A program made the position numbers and the translations under genes. A DNA stretch of 64,000 nucleotides from QZLE01 sp033852135 (lineage in GTDB: Bacteria; Pseudomonadota; Gammaproteobacteria; QZLD01): the NCBI GenBank assembly GCA_033852135.1, contig JAWSVB010000008.1:62001-126000 (forward strand), given 5' to 3'. This document shows, piece after piece, positions 62,714-64,000 of this stretch. Every line of letters starts with the position of its first letter. Within the stretch, counting starts at the first letter, position 1. The notes below the pieces were generated by a model that saw nothing but the letters and a program-made list of their open reading frames with translations, did not search any database and was not told where the DNA came from.

Positions 62714-64000
62714 TGAGGCCAAACTATAAACTATTACTCCTAATCGGTGCCTGGACCCTTGTTGCAATAGCTTCATCGCACGGTCTGGTCTCTGATTTTA
62801 TATGGATTAGTAGTGGTGCGCTTATTGGCATATATTCCGCCATCAACTTAGCATATTTATTACGCCTTTCTATTCCAGCAGTTGAGCGTAAAATTAATAC
62901 AACATTGCCAGTAGGTGTTAGAAGCACGGTTTTTCTGACTATTTCTAATACCTCTTCTCAATCAATATCCCTCAGAATTAATGACCATGCCTCACAAGAT
63001 CTTAATTTAGAAGGTGATATCATTGAACTGTTTATTCCCGCTAAACATGCATGCAAAGTTAACTACAACATAAATCCTGCAGCACGCGGCAATATGAGTT
63101 TTTCTAAAATAGAGATGCTTATAACCACCAAACTTTCAGTTCTATCTATAAAAAGGGTTATTGATTTACCTCTTGCAGTAAGGGTTTACCCCAATTTCGC
63201 AGAAATCACCAAATATACCTTACTAGCAACTGATAATAATATTAGTCAAATGGGTATAAAAAAGCGGCAACGCAGAGGCGAGGGGATGGAGTTTCATCAG
63301 CTTCGAGAATACCGCCAAGGAGACTCCCTAAGGCAGTTAGATTGGAAAGCAACATCGAGAATCAACAAGCTTATTTCTAAAGAGTATCAAGATGAAAGGG
63401 ATCAACAACTAGTTTTCTTAATCGACTGTAGTCAGCGTATGCGCTCAAAGGATGGTGAAATTAGCCATTTCGATAATGCACTTAACTCTTTATTATTATT
63501 ATCCTATGTTGCTCTGAAACAAGGTGACGCTGTTGGTTTCCAAACAATCAATGGGGTAAGAAGATCATTGTCACCACGGAAAAGCATTTCATCTATAAAA
63601 AATATCCTCAATGCATCTTATGACCTGGAACCTACATTATCACCACCTGATTATATTTCAGCAGCAACAGATTATCTTAAAACCCAGAAAAAAAGGTCTC
63701 TAGTTATTTTAATTACAAATGCTTGTAGTGAAGACACTCAAGATCTATTAACTGCAATTAAGATGTTAAAGAAAAATAATTTAGTTCTAATTGCAAATCT
63801 TAAAGAGGAGTGTTTAGAAAATACTTTTGATACCGAAATAAAAGATTTTGATCAAGCATTAACATACGCATCTGCTCATGATTATATGTTTCATCGCAAT
63901 AAAGAATTTGCAGCTATCCGCTCGACAGGGATTCAATTTATAGATGTCATACCGCAGAAAATGCCTACAGCAATTGTAAATAGATATTTAGATATCAAAA
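62713..64000 (+). CDS. DUF58 (VWA-like) protein, 3' end cut by window
   Basis: The frame is open from ATG 62713 (TAATG overlap with moxR) to the window end, 429 codons, so the C-terminus is missing. Two membrane helices lie near the N-terminus (about 8-27 and 32-55). The DUF58 core has RRGEGMEFHQLREYRQGDSLRQLDWKAT and then a VWA-like domain with FLIDCSQRM, a partial MIDAS (DxS). This is the typical partner of MoxR ATPases. No shift or stop was found in the visible part. Confidence 0.88.
   Translation, partial: MRPNYKLLLLIGAWTLVAIASSHGLVSDFIWISSGALIGIYSAINLAYLLRLSIPAVERKINTTLPVGVRSTVFLTISNTSSQSISLRINDHASQDLNLEGDIIELFIPAKHACKVNYNINPAARGNMSFSKIEMLITTKLSVLSIKRVIDLPLAVRVYPNFAEITKYTLLATDNNISQMGIKKRQRRGEGMEFHQLREYRQGDSLRQLDWKATSRINKLISKEYQDERDQQLVFLIDCSQRMRSKDGEISHFDNALNSLLLLSYVALKQGDAVGFQTINGVRRSLSPRKSISSIKNILNASYDLEPTLSPPDYISAATDYLKTQKKRSLVILITNACSEDTQDLLTAIKMLKKNNLVLIANLKEECLENTFDTEIKDFDQALTYASAHDYMFHRNKEFAAIRSTGIQFIDVIPQKMPTAIVNRYLDIK

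Noticed and set aside
1..64000. tRNA, rRNA, CRISPR, insertion sequence or prophage
   Set aside because: None was seen: no cloverleaf with TTCGA, no direct-repeat arrays and no transposase or integrase frames. A covariance-model scan would be needed to exclude a missed tRNA.

Overview
The window is one contiguous, AT-rich bacterial chromosome segment with tightly packed genes on both strands. The gene content points to a gammaproteobacterium: ThiI with a C-terminal rhodanese domain, an EF-P-like YeiP/EfpL, TruC, Uup, RF3, the ClpS-ClpA pair, CsdA/DeaD with a DbpA-type C-terminus, and DUF1820, DUF1015 and DUF4129 family proteins. The species cannot be fixed from the sequence alone. I saw no rRNA, tRNA, CRISPR array, insertion sequence, prophage or integrase. 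Most genes are core housekeeping genes, and many operon ends carry clear stem-loop terminators.

Layout. 1-8 kb: the 3' part of an Aas-like acyl-ACP/acyl-CoA ligase, an HU protein, a small membrane protein, a CDF metal-efflux protein, an M16C metalloprotease, a glutaredoxin and an HD-GYP-related protein with a degenerate GYP region. 8-15 kb: a secreted six-EF-hand protein, an exported dienelactone-hydrolase-type enzyme, nadA, thiI, a DEAD-box helicase and an ArsC/YfgD protein. 15-25 kb: a cyclase-family hydrolase, two tandem CheY-like regulators next to a methyl-accepting chemotaxis protein, then a co-directional run murI, tsaB, uup, DUF1820, prfC. 24.5-34 kb: metH with a coiled-coil membrane protein downstream, an exported protein built of three repeats, truC-ylqF and a DUF1015 protein. 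34-46 kb: a double PTPS-like protein, PilZ and GFA proteins, an alpha/beta hydrolase with a probable cysteine nucleophile, an efpL-ABC transporter operon, nadB, a NarL-type two-component pair, a DksA-like zinc-finger protein, a LuxR-type acyl-homoserine-lactone receptor without a partner synthase here, and nadE. 47-52 kb: clpS-clpA, rquA (rhodoquinone biosynthesis) and a 582-base intergenic region with a CRP-like site and a possible small RNA. 52-64 kb: a large soluble hybrid sensor kinase, a second alpha/beta hydrolase, and a six-gene cluster RDD - SpoIIM/DUF95 - DUF4129 - DUF4350 - MoxR - DUF58 that runs off the window end.

Connections. Three NAD biosynthesis genes (nadA, nadB, nadE) lie in the window but in separate transcription units. 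Signalling genes are numerous: MCP, CheY-like proteins, PilZ, HD-GYP-like, NarL pair, LuxR and the hybrid kinase. RquA implies that the cell can make rhodoquinone and so probably run fumarate reduction when oxygen is scarce. The most promising places for new biology are the 50.85-50.97 kb candidate sRNA, the hairpin pair upstream of truC, the three-repeat exported protein and the MoxR-DUF58 membrane cluster.
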